In this document: piece after piece, positions 1-13,708 of the stretch
Layout of the letters: each line of letters opens with the position of its first letter
Numbering within the stretch: position 1 is the first letter of the stretch
Source: Candidatus Skiveiella danica
GTDB lineage: Bacteria; Pseudomonadota; Gammaproteobacteria; Burkholderiales; Burkholderiaceae_C
Assembly: GCA_016721925.1 (NCBI GenBank)
Contig: JADKHE010000011.1
Location: 434,001-498,000 of the forward strand
Reading direction: 5' to 3'
DNA length: 64,000 bases
The notes under the pieces: model-generated
What the model was told of the DNA's origin: nothing
The model's database searches: none
What the model saw: the letters and a program-made list of their open reading frames with translations, nothing else
Translations under genes and position numbers: made by a program

Positions 1-84
1 TCGCTCGAGCTCGGTTCGTGAGTGCTCCCGTGCGGCCAGAAGCCTGAGCGCGCGCCCCTTGAGCGAAGGTGTGGACGGGTTCAT
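1..84 (-). CDS. recX: RecX regulator of RecA, N-terminal fragment cut by the window edge
   Basis: Only the first 28 codons are inside the window. They begin at an ATG at 84 and run off the left edge. The segment LKGRALRLLAAREHSRTELE matches the opening helix typical of RecX, a small modulator that binds RecA filaments and limits RecA activity. It lies 90 bases downstream of recA on the same strand, the usual recA-recX order. No strong ribosome binding site is seen before the ATG, so translation may depend on recA readthrough. The identification rests on a short stretch plus context. Confidence 0.8.
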   Translation of the reverse strand, partial: MNPSTPSLKGRALRLLAAREHSRTELER

Positions 85-174
85 GCAAGCGCCAACTGCA
101 AAAAGAGAAGCAAACTATGACGACTGGACGATGGGATCTAGCCTGCCGGGATCGAAATCCGGGTTGAAACCGGC

Positions 175-1236
<1,062 letters not shown>

Positions 1237-1278
1237 GAAAATCTCCTGGTGAATCAATCGGTTGGCCTGCTTTTACAT

Positions 1279-1311
1279 CTGTGGTTTAAGACAGGCTGGA
1301 TGCTTGAACAG
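1279..1311 (-). promoter_or_regulatory. Tandem LexA (SOS) operator boxes upstream of recA
   Basis: Positions 1279-1294 read CTGT-N8-ACAG, an exact match to the core LexA box. Positions 1296-1311 read CTGG-N8-ACAG, one mismatch from it. The starts are 17 bases apart, so the boxes lie in the same orientation one and a half helical turns apart. They are 43-75 bases upstream of the recA start, where a repressor would block transcription. LexA control of recA is established; use of both boxes is inferred. Confidence 0.8.
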
Positions 1312-1336
1312 TACTTTAACGCAGCCGATTAAAAGA

Positions 1337-1369
1337 AGTAAACAACTATTTAAGTCAGTTTGCTTTACT
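1337..1369 (+). promoter_or_regulatory. Inverted repeat, candidate MarR operator
   Basis: AGTAAA at 1337-1342 pairs with TTTACT at 1364-1369. Inside it, AACT at 1344-1347 pairs with AGTT at 1357-1360. The repeat ends nine bases before the first ATG of the MarR-family gene, so it would overlap that promoter. It also lies between marR and the recA operators. MarR proteins commonly bind such palindromes and repress themselves. That this one does so is inference. Confidence 0.4.
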
Positions 1370-1377
1370 ATTTGGAC

Positions 1378-1851
1378 ATGATGACTGAAGATCTGTCAGG
1401 AGGCTGGCGCCAGACCCACCTGGGTCGTCTTCTGGGGCTGGCGATGCGTCGGTTTGACGAGCGCGTGCTGGTTCTCATGGCCTCCAACGTCAACGTGCCA
1501 CTGGGGCTGTCCCACCTGGCGGCTCGCGGTCAGGTCGGTGCCGCGCACATCCACATCACCCGCCACCTGGCCGTCGAAGGTTCCCGCCTGACCGACTTGG
1601 CCCGCGCGGCCGGCATGAGCAAGCAGGCCATGGGCAATCTGGTCGATCAGTGCGAGGCCTGGGGCCTGGTCATCCGGGAGCCCGATCCGCGGGATGCCCG
1701 TGCGCGACAGGTCTGCTTCACCCCGGTAGGTCTGGCCTGGCTCGCAGCGTTTCGCGAGGCCGTGAATCAGGCCGAGCGGGAGTTTCGCTCCGCCGTCGGT
1801 GACGAGGTGGCCACGGTCGTGGCCCTCGGCCTGGAGGCCTACGCCAGCTGA
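1378..1851 (+). CDS. MarR-family transcriptional regulator
   Basis: A predicted DNA-binding regulator of about 157 residues, the normal MarR size. The winged helix-turn-helix is visible in the middle: LTDLARAAGMSKQAMGNLVD is the recognition region, followed by a wing with EPDPRDARARQV and the typical TPVGLAWL helix. Two adjacent ATG codons (1378 and 1381) could start the protein and neither has a clear ribosome binding site. It is divergent from recA, with an inverted repeat over its likely promoter. The ligand and targets cannot be read from the sequence. Confidence 0.85.
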   Translation: MMTEDLSGGWRQTHLGRLLGLAMRRFDERVLVLMASNVNVPLGLSHLAARGQVGAAHIHITRHLAVEGSRLTDLARAAGMSKQAMGNLVDQCEAWGLVIREPDPRDARARQVCFTPVGLAWLAAFREAVNQAEREFRSAVGDEVATVVALGLEAYAS

Positions 1852-1899
1852 AAACGCCTTCAAGCGTCGATGCGCACGCACCCGGCGCCTGCATCGGCC

Positions 1900-1905
1900 T
1901 AGAAT
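1900..1905 (+). promoter_or_regulatory. Candidate -10 element of the two-component operon
   Basis: TAGAAT lies 47 bases before the response-regulator ATG, in the gap after marR. It resembles a sigma-70 -10 hexamer. No convincing -35 element was found at the expected distance, so this is a weak call. Confidence 0.3.
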
Positions 1906-1951
1906 TTGCCCCACGCGCGAGGCACGCGCCCCAACAACGAAGGAGACAGGC

Positions 1952-2626
<675 letters not shown>

Positions 2627-2746
2627 CGTCATGTGCCAGGCCTGCGTCGCCGCTTTCACGGCACGGCCCGCCGCGCGGGCGCGCCTTCAAGATGACAGCT
2701 GCGTCAGGCGATCGCCGGCAGGTCGGTCCCCGGTGACCGGTCGCCC

Positions 2747-4225
2747 GTGAAGCCCGAAAAATGGTCGCTCAAGCTGTTCCAGCGGGAACAGCGCTCGCTC
2801 TTTGGCGAGATCCTCGACTGGATGCTGACGCCGCTGCTGCTGCTGTGGCCGATCAGTCTGGCGCTGACCTGGCTGGTGGCGCAGGGCATCGCCGACAAAC
2901 CGTTCGATCGCGCGCTGGTCTACAACGTCCAGGCGCTGGCCCAGTTGCTCAGCGTCAACAACAACCGCGTGCTGTTCAACATGCCCCAGCCGGCCAGCGA
3001 AATCCTGCGCGCAGATGACTCCGACCTCGTCTACTACCAGGTACTGGGTCCGCGCGGTGAGTACCTGAGCGGCGAGCGTGACATTCCGCTGCCAGGGGAG
3101 GAGGACAAGCCGGGCGTGCTGGGTGAAGTCCGCTTGCGCGACGACGAATTGCGCGGGCTCGAAGTGCGTGTCGCGTCAATCTGGATCAAGCTGAATGTGC
3201 CTGGCGGACAACCCGCGCTGGTTCAGGTGGCCGAAACACGAGAGAAGCGCAAAGTCCTCGCGACCGAAATCATCAAGGGCGTGATGCTGCCCCAGTTCGT
3301 CACCTTGCCGCTGGCCGTGCTGTTGGTCTGGATGGCCCTGGTGCGCGGCATCAAGCCCCTGAGCCAGCTGGAAGAGCGCATCCGGGCGCGCCGGCCGGAC
3401 GATCTGAGTCCGCTTGACGAAAAGACGGTGCCGCTGGAGGTGGCGCCGCTGGTGTCGTCCGTCAACGACCTGCTGACCCGGCTGAAAGACTCCATTGGCA
3501 CGCAGAAGCGGTTTCTCGCTGACGCGGCACACCAGCTCAAGACGCCGCTGGCGGGTCTGCGCATGCAGGCCGACCTGGCGCTGCGCCAAGGCTCCAGCGA
3601 GGAAGACCTGAAGCATTCGCTCAAGCAGATCGGGCGCTCCAGCGTGCGCGCCACGCACACCGTCAACCAATTGCTGGCGCTGGCCCGCGCGGAGGCGGGT
3701 GGCGCGGCGCTGAGCCGCCTGCCCTGCGACATGGCACGGCTGATCATGGAGGTGGTGCAGGACTCGGTCCCGCGCGCCATGGAAAAGCACATCGATCTTG
3801 GCTACGAGGGTGCAGCACCCGGCGCTGCCGACGTGATGCTCAGCGGCAATCCCACACTGCTCAAGGAGCTGGTGCGCAATCTGGTGGACAACGCCATCAA
3901 CTACACCCCTTCGACGGAGGTCCGACCCGGCATCATCACGGCGCGCCTGCTGACCGATCCTTTTGGCCAGGTCCTGGTGCTTCAGGTGGAGGACAACGGG
4001 CCCGGCATCCCCGAGTCCGAGCGCGAGCTGGTCTTCCAGCCTTTTTACCGGGTGCTGGGCACCAACGTCGATGGATCCGGGCTGGGGTTGCCGATCGTGA
4101 TGGAGATTGCGCAGCAGCACGCGGCAACGGTGACCATCGAAGAAGCCCGCCCAGGGCAGCAACCGCCCGGAGCCTGCTTCAGTGTGCGCTTCGTCGTGGG
4201 CGACGACCGTTTCGAGTCGAGCTGA
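2747..4225 (+). CDS. Membrane sensor histidine kinase, TctE-like
   Basis: A 492-residue kinase that presumably phosphorylates the preceding regulator. The architecture is: transmembrane helix about 28-46, periplasmic sensor about 47-180, second helix about 184-200, a HAMP-like linker, and a HisKA domain with the phospho-accepting His at about 262 in AAHQLKTPLAG. The ATPase domain has NLVDNAINYTP, VEDNGPGIP and GSGLGLPI. The start used is GTG at 2747, because no nearby ATG gives a complete N-terminus. The periplasmic domain resembles the TctE N-terminal family. The ligand is unknown. Confidence 0.88.
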   Translation: MKPEKWSLKLFQREQRSLFGEILDWMLTPLLLLWPISLALTWLVAQGIADKPFDRALVYNVQALAQLLSVNNNRVLFNMPQPASEILRADDSDLVYYQVLGPRGEYLSGERDIPLPGEEDKPGVLGEVRLRDDELRGLEVRVASIWIKLNVPGGQPALVQVAETREKRKVLATEIIKGVMLPQFVTLPLAVLLVWMALVRGIKPLSQLEERIRARRPDDLSPLDEKTVPLEVAPLVSSVNDLLTRLKDSIGTQKRFLADAAHQLKTPLAGLRMQADLALRQGSSEEDLKHSLKQIGRSSVRATHTVNQLLALARAEAGGAALSRLPCDMARLIMEVVQDSVPRAMEKHIDLGYEGAAPGAADVMLSGNPTLLKELVRNLVDNAINYTPSTEVRPGIITARLLTDPFGQVLVLQVEDNGPGIPESERELVFQPFYRVLGTNVDGSGLGLPIVMEIAQQHAATVTIEEARPGQQPPGACFSVRFVVGDDRFESS

Positions 4226-4226
4226 A

Positions 4227-4886
4227 TCAGGCCGGCTTGAAGAGATTGAGTTGCAGGCGCTCGCGTTCGATGACGCGGGCGGCCGCCGGGTGGGCGGCCA
4301 CACGCTGCACGAAAGCCCACAGACCCGGAAAATCCGCAGGATCGATGCCGGCGATGCTGCCCCAGCGCGTGAGGGTCAGCGCATAGGCGTCCATTGGCCC
4401 GAAATTCGCGCCTCCGAGCCAGTCCTGGCCTGCCGCGTTCGCGCGCTGCACCAGAGCCTGCAGTTCGCCCATCATGCCGCGGTACAGCCCGGCGTTGTAG
4501 CGCCGCAGATCTTCATGCACGGCCGGATTGTCCGAAAACTTCTGGGGCATGAAGATGTGGGTGAAGGCCGGGTGCACGGTATTGTTCATCCATGCCAGCG
4601 TCTCCATGGCGCGGGCGCGCGCCAGCGGTTCAGCCGGCAGGAAGCCCAACTGGGGAAAACGGTCGTTCAGGTATCCGATGATGGCCAGGATCTGCGTGAT
4701 CACCTCTGCGCCGTCCACCAGCACCGGAACCTGAGCGCGCGGGTTGATCGCCCGGTACTCAGGGCTTTGCTGTTCGCCCTTGTGCAGTTTGACCATCACA
4801 GGTTCGAAGGCGGCGCCGCTGGCTTCCAGCAGCACATGCGGGACGAAGGAGCAGGCGCCGGGTGCGAAATAGAGTTTCAGGGTCAT
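4227..4886 (-). CDS. Glutathione S-transferase family protein
   Basis: A cytosolic GST of 219 residues. The N-terminal thioredoxin-like half begins MTLKLYFAPGACSFVPHVLLE, a beta-class style start. The conserved cis-proline stretch is AQVPVLVDG, followed by the TQILAIIGYL glutathione-binding region. The C-terminal half is helical and has WLGGANFGPMDAYALT. The start at 4886 overlaps the stop of the upstream membrane-protein gene by four bases (ATGA), so the two are probably translationally coupled. The gene converges on the kinase gene, with one base between the stops. The substrate is unknown. Confidence 0.9.
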   Translation of the reverse strand: MTLKLYFAPGACSFVPHVLLEASGAAFEPVMVKLHKGEQQSPEYRAINPRAQVPVLVDGAEVITQILAIIGYLNDRFPQLGFLPAEPLARARAMETLAWMNNTVHPAFTHIFMPQKFSDNPAVHEDLRRYNAGLYRGMMGELQALVQRANAAGQDWLGGANFGPMDAYALTLTRWGSIAGIDPADFPGLWAFVQRVAAHPAAARVIERERLQLNLFKPA

Positions 4887-5581
4887 GAGGGGGTTGCTGC
4901 TGGGGTGGAGGGTTTCTGGCAGGGGCGCAGCGCCTTGCCGGCCAGGGCCGCCTTGAGGTTGTCCAGGCGTTGCTTGAGACTGGCGTCGGCCTGCGGCAGT
5001 CGCAACCACTGGCCACGCAATTCGGCGCGCTCCTGCACCACCCGGGCGGTTCGCACGCCGCGGCTGGCAAACTGGGCGAGGCCATCTTTCGCCGCCGCCT
5101 CGGACGGATAGGCCGCCAGCGAAAGCCCTGGCGACAGGGCCGGGTTGCTCAATGGCTCGAAACGGATGTTGAGGCTGCGCAACTCGGCCAGCTTCTTGTT
5201 CAGGGTGTCGTTGTCGGGGTACTTGCCCATGTAGACGATCCAGCGCTCGGGCTCCACGCCGTTCTCGAACTCCCAACTGCCCTGCGGCAGCGCGGTATCC
5301 AGTGCCTGGCGCAGGGCCGTGGCCTGGCGTTCGTCGAAGAGGCCGGCTTGCAGGCATTCGGTAGGCCGCGGTGGCAGGCTGGACTGCGCCGTCGCTGCCT
5401 CCAGACGCTTGACTTCATCAGCGCCCAGCAGGCGCAGGCGCTCGGGATGCAACTGCTGTGTCAGGCGCTGTGGCTCTGTCTGCTGGACGGGTGCCAGTCC
5501 GTAGGCCTGCAGAAGGCCGTGCGACCAGGCGAAGTACAGCCCGTTGGCCAGCAGCAGGAGCAGGACGATCAGGCGTAGCAT
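4883..5581 (-). CDS. Membrane-anchored protein with SPOR-like repeats
   Basis: A 232-residue protein of unknown specific function. Residues 1-20 (MLRLIVLLLLLANGLYFAWS) form one N-terminal membrane helix and leave the rest periplasmic. The body has segments such as RWIVYMGKYPDND and LSLAAYPSEAAAKDGLAQFA, which resemble SPOR folds that bind denuded peptidoglycan. The SPOR assignment is by pattern only. It lies between birA and a GST on the same strand. The C-terminus overlaps the GST start by four bases. Confidence 0.7.
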   Translation of the reverse strand: MLRLIVLLLLLANGLYFAWSHGLLQAYGLAPVQQTEPQRLTQQLHPERLRLLGADEVKRLEAATAQSSLPPRPTECLQAGLFDERQATALRQALDTALPQGSWEFENGVEPERWIVYMGKYPDNDTLNKKLAELRSLNIRFEPLSNPALSPGLSLAAYPSEAAAKDGLAQFASRGVRTARVVQERAELRGQWLRLPQADASLKQRLDNLKAALAGKALRPCQKPSTPAATPS

Positions 5582-5588
5582 CGCGGAT

Positions 5589-6353
5589 TCAGGTTTTAAG
5601 GGGAGGGCGGGGCCGCACGCTGACCTCGGAACTGGTGACGCGCTGCAGGCCAGCGGCAGTATGCACCAGCAGCGCGCCGGTCTCGTCGACGCCCCGGGCC
5701 GTGCCCTGCTGGCCGTCGCTGAGCACGACCTCGCGACCCTCCAGCACGTCGCGTACTTGAAAGCGCGCCGCAAACGGCGAAAAGCCGGTCTGCTCGAAGG
5801 CCAGCAAGGTGCGCACCAGGGGCTCGGCGATCTTCAACAGGGCGCCCGGGGCGTCGATGCCGGGCAGCAGCTCCTGCAACGCCGCAGCCGGCGTCGCCAG
5901 GCCCTCCTGTGTGGGGGGCGGGGCAATGTTCACGCCGATGCCGATGACGGCGTGGCGCTGGCTGCCGATGGCAGCGGTCTCGATCAAGATCCCGGCCAGT
6001 TTGCGCTGCTCCCACCAGAGGTCGTTCGGCCACTTCAGCCCGATGGCCGGGTGCAGGCTGCCGGCCAGGCTGACGCCCACCGCCAGCGAGAGGCCGGACC
6101 AGTCGGCCGGCGCCAGCGGCATGCCCAGCGAGAAGGTCAGCGAGGCGCCCGGGGCGCTGTGCCACCCGCGCCCGAGCCGGCCGCGGCCCGCGGTCTGCAT
6201 CTCGGCCACCAGCAGCACCGGCTCCGCCTGGCCGGCGCGGGCCCGGCGCATGAGTTCCGTGTTGGTGGAATCGATCTCAGGCAGGATTTCGACGGTGAAG
6301 CCGGGCAGCAGGGGCGCAATGGCCTCCCAGATGGCTTCGGCCGGCCAGCGCAT
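5589..6353 (-). CDS. birA: Biotin--[acetyl-CoA-carboxylase] ligase
   Basis: Transfers biotin through biotinyl-AMP to the carrier domain of biotin-dependent carboxylases. The catalytic domain is complete: STNTELMRR, the adenylate-binding loop AGRGRLGRGWHSAPGASLTF, LKWPNDLWW and AGILIE. The roughly 254-residue protein lacks the N-terminal helix-turn-helix of E. coli BirA, so it is the non-regulatory class and should not repress biotin genes. The start is ATG at 6353; an in-frame GTG nine bases upstream is an alternative. Confidence 0.93.
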   Translation of the reverse strand: MRWPAEAIWEAIAPLLPGFTVEILPEIDSTNTELMRRARAGQAEPVLLVAEMQTAGRGRLGRGWHSAPGASLTFSLGMPLAPADWSGLSLAVGVSLAGSLHPAIGLKWPNDLWWEQRKLAGILIETAAIGSQRHAVIGIGVNIAPPPTQEGLATPAAALQELLPGIDAPGALLKIAEPLVRTLLAFEQTGFSPFAARFQVRDVLEGREVVLSDGQQGTARGVDETGALLVHTAAGLQRVTSSEVSVRPRPPLKT

Positions 6354-6375
6354 CGGGTTCACAGCCCCATTCCGC

Positions 6376-6900
6376 TCAGCGCCCGGCCTTTGCCTTCGCC
6401 GGCGGCGATTTCCGCAGGGGCGCCAGGCGCCGCTTGGGGGCGAGCAAGGTGCCACGGCAGTGGGCACTGCCGCACCAGCAGGGGTATTCGGCCTTCAGCT
6501 TGGGCGTGTAGCGCTCGTCGATGACCAGGCCGTAGTCGTAGTTGAGCTCCTCGCCGGCTGCGATGTCGCGCAGCGCCTTGATGAAGATGCGCCCGTCCAC
6601 CTCATCGGCTTCGCAGTTGGGGTCGCAGCTGTGGTTGATCCACCGCGACGAGTTGCCGCCGTGCAGAGCATCGATGACGCGGTCCTCGTCGACATGGAAG
6701 TAGAAGGTGTGGTTCGGGTCTTTCGGGTCGTGCGGGTGGCGCTCCTGCGCCTCGTCCCAGCTGATGATCTCGCCCACGTATTCGATCAGGGTCTCGCCGG
6801 CGGCGATGTCCTGGACCGCAAACACCCCCTTGCCATGCACGCCGGAGCGCCGGGTCTGGATGCGACGGGACGACGGGGCGGTGGCGGGCTTTTTGGACAC
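6376..6900 (-). CDS. SET-domain protein lysine methyltransferase
   Basis: A compact 174-residue SET protein, predicted to transfer methyl groups from S-adenosylmethionine to protein lysines. Visible features are GKGVFAVQDIAAGE and IEYVGEII at the N-terminus, RWINHSCDPNCE at about 86-97 (the pseudoknot and AdoMet site), GEELNYDY at about 116-123, and a post-SET zinc-binding motif CWCGSAHC at about 141-148. The start is GTG at 6900. It is divergent from topB across a 94-base gap. The substrate is not known; the Lys-rich linker of the neighbouring topoisomerase is a speculative candidate. Confidence 0.9.
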   Translation of the reverse strand: MSKKPATAPSSRRIQTRRSGVHGKGVFAVQDIAAGETLIEYVGEIISWDEAQERHPHDPKDPNHTFYFHVDEDRVIDALHGGNSSRWINHSCDPNCEADEVDGRIFIKALRDIAAGEELNYDYGLVIDERYTPKLKAEYPCWCGSAHCRGTLLAPKRRLAPLRKSPPAKAKAGR

Positions 6901-6927
6901 GGTCTGAAAATTTGGTATGGTGAATCC

Positions 6928-6974
6928 GTATGGGCGCGTGCGCGCCTACGTATGGGTGTGCGCGTGCGCACGCG
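6928..6974. repeat. Imperfect 22-bp tandem repeat with alternating purine-pyrimidine tracts
   Basis: Two 22-base units, 6928-6949 and 6950-6971, both begin GTATGGG and continue with CG/TG dinucleotides. Positions 6956-6974 are 19 bases of strict purine-pyrimidine alternation, and 6934-6945 are another 12. Such tracts are prone to form Z-DNA under negative supercoiling. The repeat occupies the gap between the divergent SET and topoisomerase III genes. A supercoiling-sensing role is inference. Confidence 0.65.
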
Positions 6975-6994
6975 AGAAAAGGGATTGTAATTAG

Positions 6995-9947
<2,953 letters not shown>

Positions 9948-9963
9948 CCGTCGCCGCACCATG

Positions 9964-9993
9964 AAAAAACGCGCCCTCGGGCGCGTTTTCTTT
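9964..9993. terminator. Bidirectional rho-independent terminator between topB and gapA
   Basis: The stem AAAACGCGCC/GGCGCGTTTT with a four-base CTCG loop is flanked by an A run on the left and T-rich sequence on the right. It lies between the convergent topB and gapA stop codons, so it can end transcription in both directions. Confidence 0.85.
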
Positions 9994-10008
9994 GGGTGGT
10001 GGCGAGCC

Positions 10009-11006
<998 letters not shown>

Positions 11007-11064
11007 GAGTTTTCTCCAGAGTTAAAACCGAATGTCGTCTGTCCCGTGGTGCGGCGCGTGCCTG

Positions 11065-13098
11065 TCACTTCCTGGTCAGCGCGGCCTGCACGGTGTCGGC
11101 CACGTTCTCGGGGGTGAAGCCGAAATGCTTGAACAACACCGGCGCCGGCGCCGATTCGCCAAAGGTGTCGATGCCGACCACGGCCGCGCAGCCGTATTTC
11201 CACCAGCCGTCGGTCACGCCCATTTCCACCGCGATGCGCGGCAGGCCCTTGGGCAGGACCTCGGCCTTGTATTCCGGCGTCTGGCGGTCGAAGGCCGTGG
11301 TGCTGGGCATGGAGACCACGCGCACCGCGATCTTGCGCTCGGCCAGCAGCGCCTGCGCCTGCAGGGCCAGCTGCACCTCGGAGCCGGTGGCGATGATCAC
11401 GGCCTGCGCCTTCTTCTTCAGGCCGACGCGTGCCGGCTCGGCCAGGATGTAGGCGCCGCGGCTGATCTCGCCGAGATCGGTCTTGGGCGCGTAGGCCAGG
11501 TTCTGGCGCGACAGCAGCAGGGCGGTCGGCTTGGCCTTGTTCTGCAGGGCCACGGCCCAGGCCACCGCCGTCTCGGCGGTGTCGGCCGGGCGCCAGACGT
11601 CCAGATTCGGGATCAGGCGCAGGCTGGCGGCGTGCTCGATGGACTGGTGCGTGGGGCCGTCTTCGCCCAGGCCGATGGAGTCGTGCGTGAAGACGTGGAT
11701 CACGCGCAGCTTCATCAGCGCGGCCATGCGGATCGCATTGCGGCTGTAGTCGCTGAAGGTCAGGAAGGTGCCGCCGTAGGGGATGTAGCCGCCGTGCAGC
11801 GCCACGCCGTTCATGATGGCGGCCATGCCGAATTCGCGCACGCCGTAGTTGATGTGGCGGCCGATCTTGCCTTCAGGTGTCACGACCACCTCGCCCGCCA
11901 GGTCCACGCGCAACGCGGGGGTGGCCTTGGTGTTGGTCAGGTTGGAGCCGGTCAGGTCGGCGGAGCCGCCCAGCAGCTCGGGCAGCGCGGCGGTGAAGGC
12001 TTCCAGCGCGATCTGCGAGGCCTTGCGCGAGGCCACGGTCTCGGCCTTGCTGTGGGCGGTGATGGTGGCATCCACGGCCGTCTGGGCGAAGTGCTTGGGC
12101 AGCTCGCCCTTCATGCGACGGGTCAGCTCCTTGGCCAGCTCGGGGTAGGCCGCCTTGTAGGCGGCGAAGCTTGCGTTCCAGGCGGCCTCTGCGGCCTGGC
12201 CCTGCTCTTTGGCGTCCCAGTCGGCGTAGACGGCCTTCGGGATCACGAAGGGCGCGGACGTCCAGCCGATGGCTTCGCGCGTGAGTTTGATTTCTTCGGC
12301 ACCCAGCGGCTCGCCGTGCGCCTTGGCGGTGTCGGCGCGGTTCGGGCTGCCCTGGCCGATGCGGGTCTTGCAGAGGACCAGCGTGGGCTTGTCGGCGCTG
12401 TTCTTGGCGTCGGCGATGGCCTGGGCCACGGCGGCCGCGTCGTGGCCGTCCACCGGGCCGATCACGTTCCAGCCATAGGCGGCAAAACGCAGGGCGGTGT
12501 TGTCGATGAACCAGGGCGCGACCTGGCCGTCGATGGAGATGCCGTTGTCGTCATACAGCGCAATCAGCTTGTTCAGCTTCCAGGCGCCGGCCAGCGCGCA
12601 GGCCTCGTGGCTGATGCCTTCCATCAGGCAGCCGTCGCCCATGAACACGTAGGTGTGGTGGTCCACCACCGGGTGGCCGTCGCGGTTGAATTCCTTCGCC
12701 AGCAGCTTTTCGGCCAGCGCCATGCCCACCGCGTTGGTGATGCCCTGGCCCAGCGGGCCGGTGGTGGTTTCCACGCCGGGCGTGATGCCGGTCTCGGGGT
12801 GGCCGGCGGTCTTGCTGTGCAGCTGGCGGAAGTTCTTGAGTTCGCTCATCGGCAGCTTGTAGCCCGTGAGGTGCAGCACGGCGTACAGCAGCATCGAGCC
12901 GTGGCCGTTGGAGAGCACGAAGCGGTCGCGGTTGAACCAGGCGGGGTTGCGGGGGTTGTGGCGCAGGTGCTGGCCCCACAGGGCCACGGCCATGTCGGCC
13001 ATGCCCATGGGGGCGCCGGGATGCCCGGAGTTGGCTTGTTGGACAGCGTCCATGGCCAGCGCGCGGATCGCGTTGGCCATCTGTTGGGTGTTTGCCAT
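11065..13098 (-). CDS. tkt: Transketolase
   Basis: The thiamine-diphosphate enzyme of the pentose phosphate pathway that moves two-carbon ketol units. It is 677 residues, the normal length. The start MANTQQMANAIRALAMDAVQ leads to SGHPGAPMGMA. The ThDP/metal motif is GDGCLMEGISHEA, followed by the transketolase signature region TGPLGQGI and a pyrimidine domain with THDSIGLGEDGPTHQ. It lies upstream of gapA in the common Burkholderiales tkt-gap pair. Confidence 0.97.
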   Translation of the reverse strand: MANTQQMANAIRALAMDAVQQANSGHPGAPMGMADMAVALWGQHLRHNPRNPAWFNRDRFVLSNGHGSMLLYAVLHLTGYKLPMSELKNFRQLHSKTAGHPETGITPGVETTTGPLGQGITNAVGMALAEKLLAKEFNRDGHPVVDHHTYVFMGDGCLMEGISHEACALAGAWKLNKLIALYDDNGISIDGQVAPWFIDNTALRFAAYGWNVIGPVDGHDAAAVAQAIADAKNSADKPTLVLCKTRIGQGSPNRADTAKAHGEPLGAEEIKLTREAIGWTSAPFVIPKAVYADWDAKEQGQAAEAAWNASFAAYKAAYPELAKELTRRMKGELPKHFAQTAVDATITAHSKAETVASRKASQIALEAFTAALPELLGGSADLTGSNLTNTKATPALRVDLAGEVVVTPEGKIGRHINYGVREFGMAAIMNGVALHGGYIPYGGTFLTFSDYSRNAIRMAALMKLRVIHVFTHDSIGLGEDGPTHQSIEHAASLRLIPNLDVWRPADTAETAVAWAVALQNKAKPTALLLSRQNLAYAPKTDLGEISRGAYILAEPARVGLKKKAQAVIIATGSEVQLALQAQALLAERKIAVRVVSMPSTTAFDRQTPEYKAEVLPKGLPRIAVEMGVTDGWWKYGCAAVVGIDTFGESAPAPVLFKHFGFTPENVADTVQAALTRK

Positions 13099-13210
13099 GT
13101 CGGGCAGCTCCGGAAGATTGATCAGGGGAAACCCCGAATTTTACCGGGGCCGGCTCCGCCAACCCGACAGCGCGAAAGCATTGCCTGAAAAGTGCCGTAA
13201 AGTCGCTGCC

Positions 13211-13606
13211 ATGCAAGGCCTGCACCTCACCGCCGATCTGCACCGCTGCCGCTGCGACAGCCACTGGCTGCTCGACGCGCAGGCGCTGGGCCGTGCCTGC
13301 GTGGATGCGGTGAATGTGGCGGGCCTGCAGGCCGTTGCCGAGCTGTTTCACACCTTCCCCACCACCGGCCACGGTCCCGGTGGCGTGACGGCCACGGTGC
13401 TGCTGGCCGAAAGCCACCTCTGCGTGCACACCTGGCCCGAGCAGCGTGCGGTGACGCTGGATGTGTATGTCTGCAATTTCGGCGGCGATCACTCGGCCAA
13501 GGCGCAGGCCTTGCTGGATGCGCTGGTCGCCTTGTTTCTGCCGGCACACATCGAGCGCAAGGCCTTGCAGCGCGGGGAAGTACGCTCCCTGCCCGCGGCG
13601 GTCTGA
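13211..13606 (+). CDS. speD: S-adenosylmethionine decarboxylase proenzyme, SpeH type
   Basis: A pyruvoyl enzyme that supplies decarboxylated AdoMet for spermidine synthesis. The 131-residue product is the short class-1B type. The self-cleavage site Glu67-Ser68 is in LLAESHLCVHTWPE, where Ser68 becomes the pyruvoyl group. The His in VHTWPE and the Cys in DVYVCNFGGD match the catalytic His and Cys of this class. It is divergent from tkt. A membrane spermidine-synthase-like gene 17 kb away is a plausible partner. Confidence 0.93.
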   Translation: MQGLHLTADLHRCRCDSHWLLDAQALGRACVDAVNVAGLQAVAELFHTFPTTGHGPGGVTATVLLAESHLCVHTWPEQRAVTLDVYVCNFGGDHSAKAQALLDALVALFLPAHIERKALQRGEVRSLPAAV

Positions 13607-13708
13607 GCGTCCTTCGGTCGCCCTTCACTCCCCCCCTGATTGGGGGATGGCTGAAGCGGCTGGGCGCCGGCACACTGGCGCCGTCTCCCTTCATTTCGAG
13701 GTTCAATC

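Noticed and set aside
11032..13188. A 718-codon open frame on the plus strand opposite transketolase
   Set aside because: It is the antisense shadow of tkt in GC-rich DNA, with His/Gly/Val-rich low-complexity composition and no recognisable domain. The same applies to long frames opposite topB (7842-9962), glnE and yhdP.
13632..13682. Hairpins CCCCC/GGGGG and paired GGCGCC blocks between speD and the lipoprotein gene
   Set aside because: They can fold, but no T run follows, so they do not qualify as a terminator. No second clear copy was found to call a repeat.
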